This document shows positions 42,227 to 53,559 of a stretch of DNA of 64,000 nucleotides, piece by piece. A model generated the notes under the pieces. It made no database searches. It was not told the origin of the DNA and saw only the letters and a program-made list of their open reading frames with translations. Numbering within the stretch: position 1 is the stretch's first letter; every line of letters begins with the position of its first letter. The position numbers and the translations under genes were made by a program. Source of the stretch: Auanema rhodensis (Eukaryota; Nematoda; Chromadorea; Rhabditida; Rhabditidae); contig CAXKVF010000090.1 in assembly GCA_964057225.1 (NCBI GenBank), positions 1 through 64,000 of the forward strand, written 5' to 3'.

Positions 42227-44690
42227 ATGACTTTGAAATTTACGTGAACTTTAATTTATGCTAATTAAATGTACACGTGATGTGCACTTGGTATGTAACT
42301 CGCTTCACGTGAAAGATAAAGAGATGCGGTTTTCAAAATTAGATTCTCCATGTCCATATTAGTCTAAAAACAAATTTTTATTGATATTGGTTCATGGTAA
42401 CCATGACTTTGAAATTTACGTGAACTTTAATTTATGCTAATTAAATGTACACGTGATGTGCACTTGGTATGTAACTCGCTTCACGTGAAAGATAAAGCGA
42501 TGCGGTTTTCAAAATTAGATTCTCCATGTCCATATTAGTCTAAAAACAAATTTTTATTGATATTGGTTCATGGTAACCATGACTTTGAAATTTACGTGAA
42601 CTTTAATTTATGCTAATTAAATGTACACGTGATGTGCACTTGGTATGTAACTCGCTTCACGTGAAAGATAAAGAGATGCGGTTTTCAAAATTAGATTCCC
42701 CATGTCCATATTAGTCTAAAAACAAATTTTTATTGATATTGGTTCATGGTAACCATGACTTTGAAATTTACGTGAACTTTAATTTATGCTAATTAAATGT
42801 ACACGTGATGTGCACTTGGTATGTAACTCGCTTCACGTGAAAGATAAAGAGATGCGGTTTTCAAAATTAGATTCTCCATGTCCATATTAGTCTAAAAACA
42901 AATTTTTATTGATATTGGTTCATGGTAACCATGACTTTGAAATTTACGTGAACTTTAATTTATGCTAATTAAATGTACACGTGATGTGCACTTGGTATGT
43001 AACTCGCTTCACGTGAAAGATAAAGAGATGCGGTTTTCAAAATTAGATTCTCCATGTCCATATTAGTCTAAAAACAAATTTTTATTGATATTGGTTCATG
43101 GTAACCATGACTTTGAAATTTACGTGAACTTTAATTTATGCTAATTAAATGTACACGTGATGTGCACTTGGTATGTAACTCGCTTCACGTGAAAGATAAA
43201 AAGATGCGGTTTTCAAAATTAGATTCCCCATGTCCATATTAGTCTAAAAACAAATTTTTATTGATATTGGTGCATGGTAACCATGACTTTGAAATTTACG
43301 TGAACTTTAATTTATGCTAATTAAATGTACACGTGATGTGCACTTGGTATGTAACTCGCTTCACGTGAAAGATAAAGAGATGCGGTTTTCAAAATTAGAT
43401 TCCCCATGTCCATATTAGTCTAAAAACAAATTTTTATTGATATTGGTTCATGGTAACCATGACTTTGAAATTTACGTGAACTTTAATTTATGCTAATTAA
43501 ATGTACACGTGATGTGCACTTGGTATGTAACTCGCTTCACGTGAAAGATAAAGAGATGCGGTTTTCAAAATTAGATTCTCCATGTCCATATTAGTCTAAA
43601 AACAAATTTTTATTGATATTGGTTCATGGTAACCATGACTTTGAAATTTACGTGAACTTTAATTTATGCTAATTAAATGTACACGTGATGTGCACTTGGT
43701 ATGTAACTCGCTTCACGTGAAAGATAAAGAGATGCGGTTTTCAAAATTAGATTCTCCATGTCCATATTAGTCTAAAAACAAATTTTTATTGATATTGGTT
43801 CATGGTAACCATGACTTTGAAATTTACGTGAACTTTAATTTATGCTAATTAAATGTACACGTGATGTGCACTTGGTATGTAACTCGCTTCACGTGAAAGA
43901 TAAAGAGATGCGGTTTTCAAAATTAGATTCCCCATGTCCATATTAGTCTAAAAACAAATTTTTATTGATATTGGTTCATGGTAACCATGACTTTGAAATT
44001 TACGTGAACTTTAATTTATGCTAATTAAATGTACACGTGATGTGCACTTGGTATGTAACTCGCTTCACGTGAAAGATAAAGAGATGCGGTTTTCAAAATT
44101 AGATTCTCCATGTCCATATTAGTCTAAAAACAAATTTTTATTGATATTGGTTCATGGTAACCATGACTTTGAAATTTACGTGAACTTTAATTTATGCTAA
44201 TTAAATGTACACGTGATGTGCACTTGGTATGTAACTCGCTTCACGTGAAAGATAAAGAGATGCGGTTTTCAAAATTAGATTCTCCATGTCCATATTAGTC
44301 TAAAAACAAATTTTTATTGATATTGGTTCATGGTAACCATGACTTTGAAATTTACGTGAACTTTAATTTATGCTAATTAAATGTACACGTGATGTGCACT
44401 TGGTATGTAACTCGCTTCACGTGAAAGATAAAAAGATGCGGTTTTCAAAATTAGATTCCCCATGTCCATATTAGTCTAAAAACAAATTTTTATTGATATT
44501 GGTGCATGGTAACCATGACTTTGAAATTTACGTGAACTTTAATTTATGCTAATTAAATGTACACGTGATGTGCACTTGGTATGTAACTCGCTTCACGTGA
44601 AAGATAAAGAGATGCGGTTTTCAAAATTAGATTCCCCATGTCCATATTAGTCTAAAAACAAATTTTTATTGATATTGGTTCATGGTAACC
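42227..44690. repeat. 7-monomer HOR, two complete copies
   Basis: The copies 42227-43458 and 43459-44690 match unit by unit: C121T, C121T, standard, C121T, C121T, then G95A (AAAAGATGCG) with GTGCATGG, then standard. The G95A markers at 43199 and 44431 are exactly 1232 bp apart. One private change (AAGCGATG, in the second unit of copy 1) separates the copies, so the duplication looks recent. Confidence 0.92.
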
Positions 44691-47600
44691 ATGACTTTGA
44701 AATTTACGTGAACTTTAATTTTTGCTAATTAAATGTACACGTGATGTGCACTTGGTATGTAACTCGCTTCACGTGAAAGATAAAGAGATGCGGTTTTCAA
44801 AATTAGATTCCCCATGTCCATTTTAGTCTAAAAACAAATTTTTATTCATATTGGTGCATGGTAACCATGACTTTGAAATTTACGTGAACTTTAATTTTTG
44901 CTAATTAAATGTACACGTGATGTGCACTTGGTATGTAACTCGCTTCACGTGAAAGATAAAGAGATGCGGTTTTCAAAATTAGATTCCCCATGTCCATATT
45001 AGTCTAAAAACAAATTTTTATTGATATTGGTTCATGGTAACCATGACTTTGAAATTTACGTGAACTTTAATTTATACTAATTAAATGTACACGTGATGTG
45101 CACTTGGTATGTAACTCGCTTCACGTGAAAGATAAAGAGATGCGGTTTTCAAAATTAGATTCCCCATGTCCATATTAGTCTAAAAACAAATTTTTATTGA
45201 TATTGGTTCATGGTAACCATGACTTTGAAATTTACGTGAACTTTAATTTATGCTAATTAAATGTACACGTGATGTGCACTTGGTATGTAACTCGCTTCAC
45301 GTGAAAGATAAAGAGATGCGGTTTTCAAAATTAGATTCCCCATGTCCATATTAGTCTAAAAACAAATTTTTATTGATATTGGTTCATGGTAACCATGACT
45401 TTGAAATTTACGTGAACTTTAATTTATGCTAATTAAATGTACACGTGATGTGCACTTGGTATGTAACTCGCTTCACGTGAGAGATAAAGAGATGCGGTTT
45501 TCAAAATTAGATTCTCCATGTCCATATTAGTCTAAAAACAAATTTTTATTGATATTGGTTCATGGTAACCATGACTTTGAAATTTACGTGAACTTTAATT
45601 TATGCTAATTAAATGTACACGTGATGTGCACTTGGTATGTAACTCGCTTCACGTGAAAGATAAAGAGATGCGGTTTTCAAAATTAGATTCTCCATGTCCA
45701 TATTAGTCTAAAAACAAATTTTTATTGATATTGGTTCATGGTAACCATGACTTTGAAATTTACGTGAACTTTAATTTATGCTAATTAAATGTACACGTGA
45801 TGTGCACTTGGTATGTAACTCGCTTCACGTGAAAGATAAAGAGATGCGGTTTTCAAAATTAGATTCCCCATGTCCATATTAGTCTAAAAACAAATTTTTA
45901 TTGATATTGGTGCATGGTAACCATGACTTTGAAATTTACGTGAACTTTAATTTATGCTAATTAAATGTACACGTGATGTGCACTTGGTATGTAACTCGCT
46001 TCACGTGAAAGATAAAGAGATGCGGTTTTCAAAATTAGATTACCCATGTCCATATTAGTCTAAAAACAAATTTTTATTGATATTGGTTCATGGTAACCAT
46101 GACTTTGAAATTTACGTGAACTTTAATTTATGCTAATTAAATGTACACGTGATGTGCACTTGGTATGTAACTCGCTTCACGTGAAAGATAAAGAGATGCG
46201 GTTTTCAAAATTAGATTCCCCATGTCCATTTTAGTCTAAAAACAAATTTTTATTGATATTGGTTCATGGTAACCATGACTTTGAAATTTACGTGAACTTT
46301 AATTTATGCTAATTAAATGTACACGTGATGTGCACTTGGTATGTAACTCGCTTCACGTGAAAGATAAAGAGATGCGGTTTTCAAAATTAGATTCCCCATG
46401 TCCATATTAGTCTAAAAACAACTTTTTATTGATATTGGTGCATGGTAACCATGACTTTGAAATTTACGTGAACTTCAATTTATGCTAATTAAATGTACAC
46501 GTGATGTGCACTTGGTATGTAACTCGCTTCACGTGAAAGATAAAGAGATGCGGTTTTCAAAATTAGATTCCCCATGTCCATATTAGTCTAAAAACAAATT
46601 TTTATTGATATTGGTGCATGGTAACCATGACTTTGAATTTTACGTGAACTTTAATTTATGCTAATTAAATGTACACGTGATGTGCACTTGGTATGTAACT
46701 CGCTTCACGTGAAAGATAAAGAGATGCGGTTTTCAAAATTAGATTCCCCATGTCCATATTAGTCTAAAAACAAATTTTTATTGATATTGGTGCATGGTAA
46801 CCATGACTTTGAAATTTACGTGAACTTTAATTTATGCTAATTAAATGTACACGTGATGTGCACTTGGTATGTAACTCGCTTCACGTGAAAGATAAAGAGA
46901 TGCGGTTTTCAAAATTAGATTACCCATGTCCATATTAGTCTAAAAACAAATTTTTATTGATATTGGTTCATGGTAACCATGACTTTGAAATTTACGTGAA
47001 CTTTAATTTATGCTAATTAAATGTACACGTGATGTGCACTTGGTATGTAACTCGCTTCACGTGAAAGATAAAGAGATGCGGTTTTCAAAATTAGATTACC
47101 CATGTCCATATTAGTCTAAAAACAAATTTTTATTGATATTGGTTCATGGTAACCATGACTTTGAAATTTACGTGAACTTTAATTTATGCTAATTAAATGT
47201 ACACGTGATGTGCACTTGGTATGTAACTCGCTTCACGTGAAAGATAAAGAGATGCGGTTTTCAAAATTAGATTCCCCATGTCCATATTAGTCTAAAAACA
47301 AATTTTTATTGATATTGGTTCATGGTAACCATGACTTTGAAATTTACGTGAACTTTAATTTATGCTAATTAAATGTACACGTGATGTGCACTTGGTATGT
47401 AACTCGCTTCACGTGAAAGATAAAGAGATGCGGTTTTCAAAATTAGATTCTCCATGTCCATATTAGTCTAAAAACAAATTTTTATTGATATTGGTTCATG
47501 GTAACCATGACTTTGAAATTTACGTGAACTTTAATTTATGCTAATTAAATGTACACGTGATGTGCACTTGGTATGTAACTCGCTTCACGTGAAAGATAAA

Positions 47601-50193
47601 GAGATGCGGTTTTCAAAATTAGATTCCCCATGTCCATATTAGTCTAAAAACAAATTTTTATTGATATTGGTTCATGGTAACCATGACTTTGAAATTTACG
47701 TGAACTTTAATTTATGCTAATTAAATGTACACGTGATGTGCACTTGGTATGTAACTCGCTTCACGTGAAAGATAAAGAGATGCGGTTTTCAAAATTAGAT
47801 TCCCCATGTCCATATTAGTCTAAAAACAAATTTTTATTGATATTGGGTCATGGTAACCATGACTTTGAAATTTACGTGAACTTTAATTTATACTAATTAA
47901 ATGTACACGTGATGTGCACTTGGTATGTAACTCGCTTCACGTGAAAGATAAAGAGATGCGGTTTTCAAAATTAGATTCCCCATGTCCATATTAGTCTAAA
48001 AACAAATTTTTATTGATATTGGTTCATGGTAACCATGACTTTGAAATTTACGTGAACTTTAATTTATGCTAATTAAATGTACACGTGATGTGCACTTGGT
48101 ATGTAACTCGCTTCACGTGAAAGATAAAGAGATGCGGTTTTCAAAATTAGATTCCCCATGTCCATATTAGTCTAAAAACAAATTTTTATTGATATTGGTT
48201 CATGGTAACCATGACTTTGAAATTTACGTGAACTTTAATTTATGCTAATTAAATGTACACGTGATGTGCACTTGGTATGTAACTCGCTTCACGTGAAAGA
48301 TAAAGAGATGCGGTTTTCAAAATTAGATTCTCCATGTCCATATTAGTCTAAAAACAAATTTTTATTGATATTGGTTCATGGTAACCATGACTTTGAAATT
48401 TACGTGAACTTTAATTTATGCTAATTAAATGTACACGTGATGTGCACTTGGTATGTAACTCGCTTCACGTGAAAGATAAAGAGATGCGGTTTTCAAAATT
48501 AGATTCTCCATGTCCATATTAGTCTAAAAACAAATTTTTATTGATATTGGTTCATGGTAACCATGACTTTGAAATTTACGTGAACTTTAATTTATGCTAA
48601 TTAAATGTACACGTGATGTGCACTTGGTATGTAACTCGCTTCACGTGAAAGATAAAGAGATGCGGTTTTCAAAATTAGATTCCCCATGTCCATATTAGTC
48701 TAAAAACAAATTTTTATTGATATTGGTGCATGGTAACCATGACTTTGAAATTTACGTGAACTTTAATTTATGCTAATTAAATGTACACGTGATGTGCACT
48801 TGGTATGTAACTCGCTTCACGTGAAAGATAAAGAGATGCGGTTTTCAAAATTAGATTCCCCATGTCCATATTAGTCTAAAAACAAATTTTTATTGATATT
48901 GGTTCATGGTAACCATGACTTTGAAATTTACGTGAACTTTAATTTATGCTAATTAAATGTACACGTGATGTGCACTTGGTATGTAACTCGCTTCACGTGA
49001 AAGATAAAGAGATGCGGTTTTCAAAATTAGATTCTCCATGTCCATATTAGTCTAAAAACAAATTTTTATTGATATTGGTTCATGGTAACCATGACTTTGA
49101 AATTTACGTGAACTTTAATTTATGCTAATTAAATGTACACGTGATGTGCACTTGGTATGTAACTCGCTTCACGTGAAAGATAAAGAGATGCGGTTTTCAA
49201 AATTAGATTCTCCATGTCCATATTAGTCTAAAAACAAATTTTTATTGATATTGGTTCATGGTAACCATGACTTTGAAATTTACGTGAACTTTAATTTATG
49301 CTAATTAAATGTACACGTGATGTGCACTTGGTATGTAACTCGCTTCACGTGAAAGATAAAAAGATGCGGTTTTCAAAATTAGATTCCCCATGTCCATATT
49401 AGTCTAAAAACAAATTTTTATTGATATTGGTGCATGGTAACCATGACTTTGAAATTTACGTGAACTTTAATTTATGCTAATTAAATGTACACTTGATGTG
49501 CACTTGGTATGTAACTCGCTTCACGTGAAAGATAAAGAGATGCGGTTTTCAAAATTAGATTCCCCATGTCCATATTAGTCTAAAAACAAATTTTTATTGA
49601 TATTGGTTCATGGTAACCATGACTTTGAAATTTACGTGAACTTTAATTTATGCTAATTAAATGTACACGTGATGTGCACTTGGTATGTAACTCGCTTCAC
49701 GTAAAAGATAAAGAGATGCGGTTTTCAAAATTAGATTCCCCATGTCCATATTAGTCTAAAAACAAATTTTTATTGATATTGGTGCATGGTAACCATGACT
49801 TTGAAATTTACGTGAACTTTAATTTATGCTAATTAAATGTACACGTGATGTGCACTTGGTATGTAACTCGCTTCACGTGAAAGATAAAGAGATGCGGTTT
49901 TCAAAATTAGATTACCCATGTCCATATTAGTCTTAAAACAAATTTTTATTGATATTGGTTCATGGTAACCATGACTTTGAAATTTACGTGAACTTTAATT
50001 TATGCTAATTAAATGTACACGTGATGTGCACTTGGTATGTAACTCGCTTCACGTGAAAGATAAAGAGATGCGGTTTTCAAAATTAGATTCCCCATGTCCA
50101 TATTAGTCTAAAAACAAATTTTTATCGATATTGGTGCATGGTAACCATGACTTTGAAATTTACGTGAACTTTAATTTATGCTAATTAAATGTA

Positions 50194-50198
50194 CACGT
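50194..50198. repeat. Target-site duplication, left copy (CACGT)
   Basis: CACGT at satellite unit positions 48-52, directly before non-satellite sequence. The same five bases reopen the satellite at 55064. Taking out the element and one CACGT leaves 52 + 124 = 176 bp, an intact monomer, so there was no target deletion. Confidence 0.88.
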
Positions 50199-50220
50199 TT
50201 GAACGGGTTTATTGTTCGAA
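50199..50220 (-). other. Possible 3'-terminal stem-loop of the LINE RNA
   Basis: On the sense strand GAAC (50217-50214) can pair with GTTC (50204-50201), extended by TT/AA with one bulged C, around a 9-nt loop AATAAACCC. The stem is short, so this is weak as a structure. Its position at the very end is where L2-type LINEs such as eel UnaL2 carry an RT-recognition hairpin; the parallel is inference. Confidence 0.4.
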
Positions 50221-50688
50221 TCACAGGTTAAGAGCGGAAATAGTGTTAATAAATAGAGAAAATTAAAGATATACAGAAGAACCTTACAATACAAACATAC
50301 ATAATAATAATTGGCTTGATATATGTAAAGAAACGAGTCGTGTATATTTCTTTTTATTATGATAGCGTACAGCACTACTGGTGTGTTAAAGTTTCGAAGT
50401 TCTAGTTAGGTAGAGGAGAGAAAATTTGTTCAGTGTAGATCACTGACCTCTGTATTATTCTGACAGGTGCGGTGGAACCCTTGACATGAGTCGAGCCCGT
50501 TCTGACAGTAAGAGGTAACTAACGCTTGATCCATATGACTAATGTCTATAGGATTCGGAGCATAGTAACAGGTCTCGGAGGTTAACTAGGAAACTGTCTA
50601 ACTATAACATACAGTGAGGCTAGGAGGCTAGTAATAGGGAAAAAAAAATATACATGAGAGGATTTCAAGTTACATTAATCAGAGCAGG
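50199..50688 (-). other. 3' UTR of the LINE
   Basis: 490 bp between the ORF2 TAA (50689-50691) and the element end. It is A+T-rich and contains no credible coding frame. In sense orientation an AATAAA lies at 50213-50208, only 9 nt from the terminus, and the element stops with ...CCCGTTCAA and no A-tail or simple repeat. The last 22 nt can pair into a short stem-loop (separate entry). In this type of element the 3' end is expected to be what the reverse transcriptase recognises. Confidence 0.75.
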
Positions 50689-53544
50689 TTAAAAATCATT
50701 TAAAATAACAGATAGGTGTTTTCTGAAGCTGGAGGTTTTTCTCAGTTGAATGATGTTTTCAGGAAGAGCGTTCCAGATTTGAATAGCTCTGTATTCAATT
50801 CCAGTTCTTGTTTCGCTTCTCCAAAGATCAGGATATTCAACATTCCATAGGTGCCTACGAAGTGAATGTGCGTAGTGCTTGATAGTAAAAAAATTAAGGC
50901 TGTTTTCTGGAATGTTTTTAGTTATCTGATTGTGATAGAAGACGAGATCAATTAATAGTCTTCTAAAAGAAAGTTCCTTAGCTCCAAGAAACAATAGCTG
51001 GTTTTTGTAATCCAAAGCTATTTCGGCTCTCTTGAAAATAGCGTTTAAGAACTTTTTTTGCACGGACTCAATGCGTGCTTTATCCTTGTTATTTTGAGGA
51101 GACCATACAACTGAGGCATATTCTAAAATAGGCCTGATATAGCAGCAAAACAGTTTAAACATCAAGGTTGGTGATCTAGAGTAAAAACAACGCAAGATAA
51201 CACGACATTTGTGAGCAGCGATGTTAGAGATTCTATTTATATGGCTATTGAAAGAAAGATTATAGTCAGTACATACACCAAGATCTTTGTATGTTGTTAC
51301 TGTGGCTAACGAGATGTTGCCAAATTTGAAAATTGTGTTTAATCTTGATGTAGTAGTGCTAGATATAATCATAACTTTAGATTTAGTAGTATTTACCTTC
51401 ATACCGTTTAATAGACACCAGTTTTTCAGATTATCCAAGGCCAATTGTAAACTTACAGGATTAGTGCTGCTTAGTTTGAGATCATCCGCATAGAGAGTTG
51501 GATGCACGTCAACGGGTAAGTTTGATGTGATGTCATTTATGTAAAATAAGAAAAGAAGTGGACCCAGAACTGTCCCTTGTGGAACTCCACAGGGCAAACG
51601 ATTTTTGGCGGATAGAGAATAATTAACCAATACCGAGAAGGATCTATTAGTAATGAAATTTTTGAGAAAAGAGTGAATACAGCCGTCGATACCAATTGAT
51701 TTTAGTTTAGTTAAAAGAACAGAATGATTTATAAGATCGAAAGCCTTGGAGAAGTCAATGAAGGCAACATAAACAGGTCTTTTCTTGTCCACTGAAGATC
51801 TCCAGAGTACATGACTACTAAGAATTGCCGATACAGTATTGCGTTTTGGAAGAAAAGCAAACTGATTAGGTGCAATACAGCCAGAGGAAATACCAAAATC
51901 AAGAAGAGGTGAACGGAGAAGACGTTCAAAAACTTTAGACAGACTGGATGTGAGAGAAATAGGACGATAATTAACCGGGTTTGAAGAAAGCCCTGATTTG
52001 AGAACAGGACGAATCCATGCTGTTTTCCAGTCAGCAGGGCAAGAGGAGGAAATAAGAAGATTGTGAAAGACAAAGGCTAGAGGCTGAGAAATAGTAGAAG
52101 CACAATTTTTTAGGAAAAAATAAGGGATTCCGTCAGGAGAGGTTGATACCCGGAGAGGTAACTGACAGAGAATTTTGTAGACGTTGAGAGGGGACACATC
52201 AATAAAATCGATGATACCAGAAGAAGGGAAAAGAGGAGCATGTGCTGAAGAGATAGGAAGAGGGTGAACAGAGAAGGTACTGGCAAAGATAGAAGCTTTG
52301 TCAGAATCAGACGAGACAGAATTATTATCTATTTTGAGATCAGGGATATCTGAAGTGTTGCCGCCCAGACGAGTTCTGCAGAAACGGTAAAAAAGTTTTG
52401 AATTTTTATAGTTAGCAATACGTTCCTCTTCAGAAGCCAATCTATTCTTGATGAGTTTATCAAGAGAAAGAGATAGTTTTTTACGGCGGAATTCATCATG
52501 ATGATGATAAGAGGAACTAAGTTTGTTTATGTGAGAAGAGAGTTTTAAGATATCTCGGTCAATCTTCTTTTTTCTTCTTTCTTGTTTCCTGGGTACGCAG
52601 CAATCGATGACCGAGTGGAGGATGTGAATAAATTTGGAATAAGAGTCTAAAGGAGTGAGACCTGAAAGATGACTAGCAAAATCAATGTTGGCTAGTCTAT
52701 GGTTGATGAGGTTGTAATCGGCAGCTTGAAAATTACGATCAGAAAACATAGGAAGTGTTGCTGGGGAAGAAATATCGGAAGGGTTGATTGTAGTAGCTAG
52801 CTGAAAAGTGTCTGAAACAATATGGAAGACGACAGAATGATGATCCGAAGAACCGAGGGGAGAAGAACGAGCTATGTTGACTACACTAGATATGTTATCC
52901 GTGATAACATAATCGAGAATGTTCTTGCCTCTGGTAGGGAACTTTACTAACTGATAGGAACAGCAGTCATTGAGAAATTGAAGAATAGATTTACCAGAGG
53001 AGCAAGGTTGTGAGCAAATACCGAGATCCCAATTGATTTTGGGGAAATTAAGATCGCCTGTTAGAAAGAACGATCGTCTAGAAATTTGTTTACGAAGATC
53101 AGAAAGAAAAAGAATAAAGTCTGAATGAGACGCTGTTGGAGGACGATAACAAAGTGAAAAAACAGCATTGAGTGAAGGAATGAGTAAGTTAATGAATTGT
53201 ATGGAAGATTGAGGGGAAGAGCAGGAAAGGAGACAGACTTTGACATGACTTTTCACATAGAGGACAACGCCACCACCACGTGAAAGACACCTATCGGCTC
53301 TAAAAATAGAGTAAGTATCTTTGCACGGGAGTAGGTAGGAATCGAACTCTCGAAAAAGCCAAGATTCCGATATAGCAATTATATCAGGAGAGGATAGGGA
53401 AATAACGTGAGATAGTGAATGAAGTTTGTTTAGGATAGATCGTGCATTAAAACACTGAACTGAGAAGCTGGTAGGGTTAGCAGAGACAAGAGGGGTTGAG
53501 GACGAGACATTGTTAACGAAAGGACATTTTGTCAGACGCGACAC
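50689..53544 (-). CDS. LINE ORF2: endonuclease and reverse transcriptase
   Basis: 951 codons, uninterrupted. Residues about 28-240 form an apurinic-type endonuclease: FNARS (N33), SESW (E60), RGGG (89-92), GDLN (D164, N166), LDYVITD (D211) and SDHHS (233-237); it would nick target DNA. The reverse transcriptase spans about 450-740: FIDFSKAFD (D597), CGVPQG (652-657) and YADD (685-688). The C-terminal region has the WNALPENI motif (924-931) common in CR1/L2-type proteins. All expected catalytic residues are present, and there is no RNase H or CCHC zinc finger. The frame is open from 53559 (an in-frame TGA is at 53560-53562) but its first ATG codes residue 266; 53544 is only a GTG. The start is therefore uncertain and probably depends on ORF1, which it overlaps in the +1 frame. 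Length fits CR1-type ORF2. Confidence 0.93.
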   Translation of the reverse strand: MSRLTKCPFVNNVSSSTPLVSANPTSFSVQCFNARSILNKLHSLSHVISLSSPDIIAISESWLFREFDSYLLPCKDTYSIFRADRCLSRGGGVVLYVKSHVKVCLLSCSSPQSSIQFINLLIPSLNAVFSLCYRPPTASHSDFILFLSDLRKQISRRSFFLTGDLNFPKINWDLGICSQPCSSGKSILQFLNDCCSYQLVKFPTRGKNILDYVITDNISSVVNIARSSPLGSSDHHSVVFHIVSDTFQLATTINPSDISSPATLPMFSDRNFQAADYNLINHRLANIDFASHLSGLTPLDSYSKFIHILHSVIDCCVPRKQERRKKKIDRDILKLSSHINKLSSSYHHHDEFRRKKLSLSLDKLIKNRLASEEERIANYKNSKLFYRFCRTRLGGNTSDIPDLKIDNNSVSSDSDKASIFASTFSVHPLPISSAHAPLFPSSGIIDFIDVSPLNVYKILCQLPLRVSTSPDGIPYFFLKNCASTISQPLAFVFHNLLISSSCPADWKTAWIRPVLKSGLSSNPVNYRPISLTSSLSKVFERLLRSPLLDFGISSGCIAPNQFAFLPKRNTVSAILSSHVLWRSSVDKKRPVYVAFIDFSKAFDLINHSVLLTKLKSIGIDGCIHSFLKNFITNRSFSVLVNYSLSAKNRLPCGVPQGTVLGPLLFLFYINDITSNLPVDVHPTLYADDLKLSSTNPVSLQLALDNLKNWCLLNGMKVNTTKSKVMIISSTTTSRLNTIFKFGNISLATVTTYKDLGVCTDYNLSFNSHINRISNIAAHKCRVILRCFYSRSPTLMFKLFCCYIRPILEYASVVWSPQNNKDKARIESVQKKFLNAIFKRAEIALDYKNQLLFLGAKELSFRRLLIDLVFYHNQITKNIPENSLNFFTIKHYAHSLRRHLWNVEYPDLWRSETRTGIEYRAIQIWNALPENIIQLRKTSSFRKHLSVILNDF

Positions 53545-53559
53545 GTTGAGATGCAGGGT
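53513..53559 (-). promoter_or_regulatory. ORF1/ORF2 overlap, likely recoding or reinitiation site
   Basis: The ORF2 frame is open from 53559, and ORF1 ends at TAA 53513-53515, so the two frames overlap by 47 nt. ORF2 is +1 relative to ORF1. No in-frame ATG exists in the overlap: the ATGs there (53563-53561 side and 53527-53525) belong to the ORF1 frame, and the ATG just after the ORF1 stop lies in the third frame. Translation of ORF2 therefore needs +1 frameshifting, stop-dependent reinitiation at a non-AUG codon, or the GTG at 53544. Confidence 0.65.

Larger units (their letters stand above)
1..50198. repeat. 176-bp satellite array, left arm (about 285 monomers)
   Basis: Head-to-tail tandem array of a 176-bp unit, phased here to start at ATGACTTTG. 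Unit starts at 354 and 50147 are 49793 bp apart, which is 283 units with a net 15 bases missing. Landmarks in the unit: ACGTG at 16-20, TAATTA at 36-41, CACGTG at 48-53, GTGCAC at 57-62, a palindrome TTCACGTGAA at 78-87, and a dyad CATGGTAACCATG across the unit boundary. Composition is 26 C and 31 G of 176. Monomers are nearly identical, differing mainly at positions 12, 99, 120-122, 143-148, 164 and 166. No long open frame crosses it; since 176 is not a multiple of 3, each frame shifts between units. The last monomer is cut after position 52 by the retrotransposon. A centromeric or heterochromatic role is plausible from unit length and array size but not shown. Confidence 0.99.

Noticed and set aside
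1-50198. CRISPR-like regular repetition
   Set aside because: The repeats are contiguous 176-bp units with no unique spacers, and the context is eukaryotic.
49975-50198. Satellite carried within the LINE as transduced flank
   Set aside because: The satellite is in perfect phase across the element (52 + 124 bp), so it is the target, not cargo.
50181-50375. Minus-strand 64-codon frame at the LINE 3' junction
   Set aside because: It crosses from 3' UTR into satellite, is low-complexity Tyr/Leu, and has no family resemblance.
51287-51493. Plus-strand 68-codon frame inside the element
   Set aside because: Antisense shadow of the ORF2 reverse-transcriptase region.
51729-52073. Minus-strand 114-codon frame
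   Set aside because: Out-of-frame shadow of ORF2; hydrophobic composition comes from reading its T-rich codons in another frame.
53061-53246. Minus-strand 61-codon frame
   Set aside because: Out-of-frame shadow of the ORF2 endonuclease region.
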